DNA from: DASYHS01 sp035998295
GTDB taxonomy: Bacteria; Pseudomonadota; Alphaproteobacteria; Azospirillales; Azospirillaceae
Direction of reading: 5' to 3'
NCBI RefSeq assembly: GCF_035998295.1
Contig: NZ_DASYHS010000175.1
Location: forward strand, 1-21,569
DNA: 21,569 nucleotides
How positions within the stretch are numbered: position 1 is the first letter of the stretch; the number at the start of each line of letters is the position of its first letter. The position numbers and the translations under genes were made by a program. The notes beneath the pieces were generated by a model that was not told the origin of the DNA, did no database searches, and saw only the letters and a program-made list of their open reading frames with translations. Shown piece after piece: positions 21,280 through 21,569 of this stretch.

Positions 21280-21569
21280 GGCCCTCTCCTTCGTGTGGAA
21301 AAAAGGCCAACAGGGCAGGGCGCCCGCGGTTCCGTCATTCGCACACGCGAACATCTCCTCTCCCGCTGGTGCGGGAGAGGAGATTCTCAACCCGTTTACG
21401 CTCGCCTCGACCGGACGCCATGACCCTGACGCCCCAATCTAGCCATATTGACTTTCTATCCAGGGAATGCGCTGTAGGCGGCTTCGGCCGTGCCGGCGCG
21501 CCTTCCAGGGGACAGTTCCGCCGCGTGCGGCCATGCACCACATGTGGTAGAAGCCTACCGCATAGCCCA
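21280..21569. other. right-edge region without a recognised gene
   Basis: It contains REP-like copy 3 (21351-21384) upstream of the exported acidic protein and, near the edge, a perfect 12-base palindrome ACCACATGTGGT (21537-21548) overlapping a GGTAG-AAGC-CTACC hairpin (21546-21559). No open frame is convincing. Confidence 0.45.
21351..21384. repeat. REP-like hairpin, copy 3
   Basis: ATCTCCTCTCCCGC (21353-21366) pairs perfectly with GCGGGAGAGGAGAT (21371-21384) around TGGT, a 14-base stem. The leading ACATC-CCTCTCCC-type core links it to copies at 10139 and 15818, with C-to-T changes compensated on the other arm. This one lies upstream of, not after, a gene. Confidence 0.8.

Overview
The window looks like chromosomal DNA from a GC-rich alphaproteobacterium, most likely of the Rhodospirillales/Azospirillum type. 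The basis is strongly G/C-biased third codon positions and the conserved block transketolase / DUF4164 / zapA / 6S RNA / 5-formyltetrahydrofolate cyclo-ligase / YmdB-type phosphoesterase. The class I (DhnA-type) fructose-bisphosphate aldolase followed by thiE also fits. No rRNA, tRNA, CRISPR array, transposase or integrase was seen.

Left part (1-4433): the window opens inside a nearly identical, 5'-truncated copy of thiE. A membrane fatty acid desaturase follows, then a small-gene run: a 41-aa ORF whose stop overlaps the next gene, a 77-79 aa anchored protein and an exported pentapeptide-repeat protein. Convergent to these, on the minus strand, is a cluster of an unknown protein, fructose-bisphosphate aldolase and thiE.

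Middle part (4434-12559): an accessory block separates that aldolase cluster from the transketolase/GAPDH genes. It holds an EamA-type exporter, an exported PRC-barrel protein, an orphan HicB-like protein and an AT-rich regulatory pocket. Next come a complete ectoine/5-hydroxyectoine operon (ectABCD, tightly coupled), a RES/Xre-type toxin-antitoxin pair with a likely autoregulatory promoter, and a PemK/MazF-like protein with a helical C-terminal extension. The last two units converge on a strong bidirectional terminator. No phosphoglycerate kinase gene lies in this block, although pgk usually sits between gap and fba in related genomes.

Right part (12560-18257): gap and tkt run on the minus strand. 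Divergent from them are DUF4164, zapA, a well-supported 6S RNA with its own promoter, the formyl-THF cyclo-ligase and a TIGR00282/YmdB phosphoesterase.

Right end (18258-21569): a frameshifted aminoglycoside-phosphotransferase-like gene lies directly downstream of, and overlapping, a class C beta-lactamase-like gene. Then come a region of unrecognised coding remnants, a small exported acidic protein and a repeat hairpin. Three copies of a REP-like hairpin family are scattered at 10139, 15818 and 21351.

Functionally the window combines central carbon metabolism (Tkt, GAPDH, aldolase), thiamine synthesis, osmotic stress protection (ectoines), growth control (6S RNA, toxin-antitoxin genes) and cell division (ZapA).
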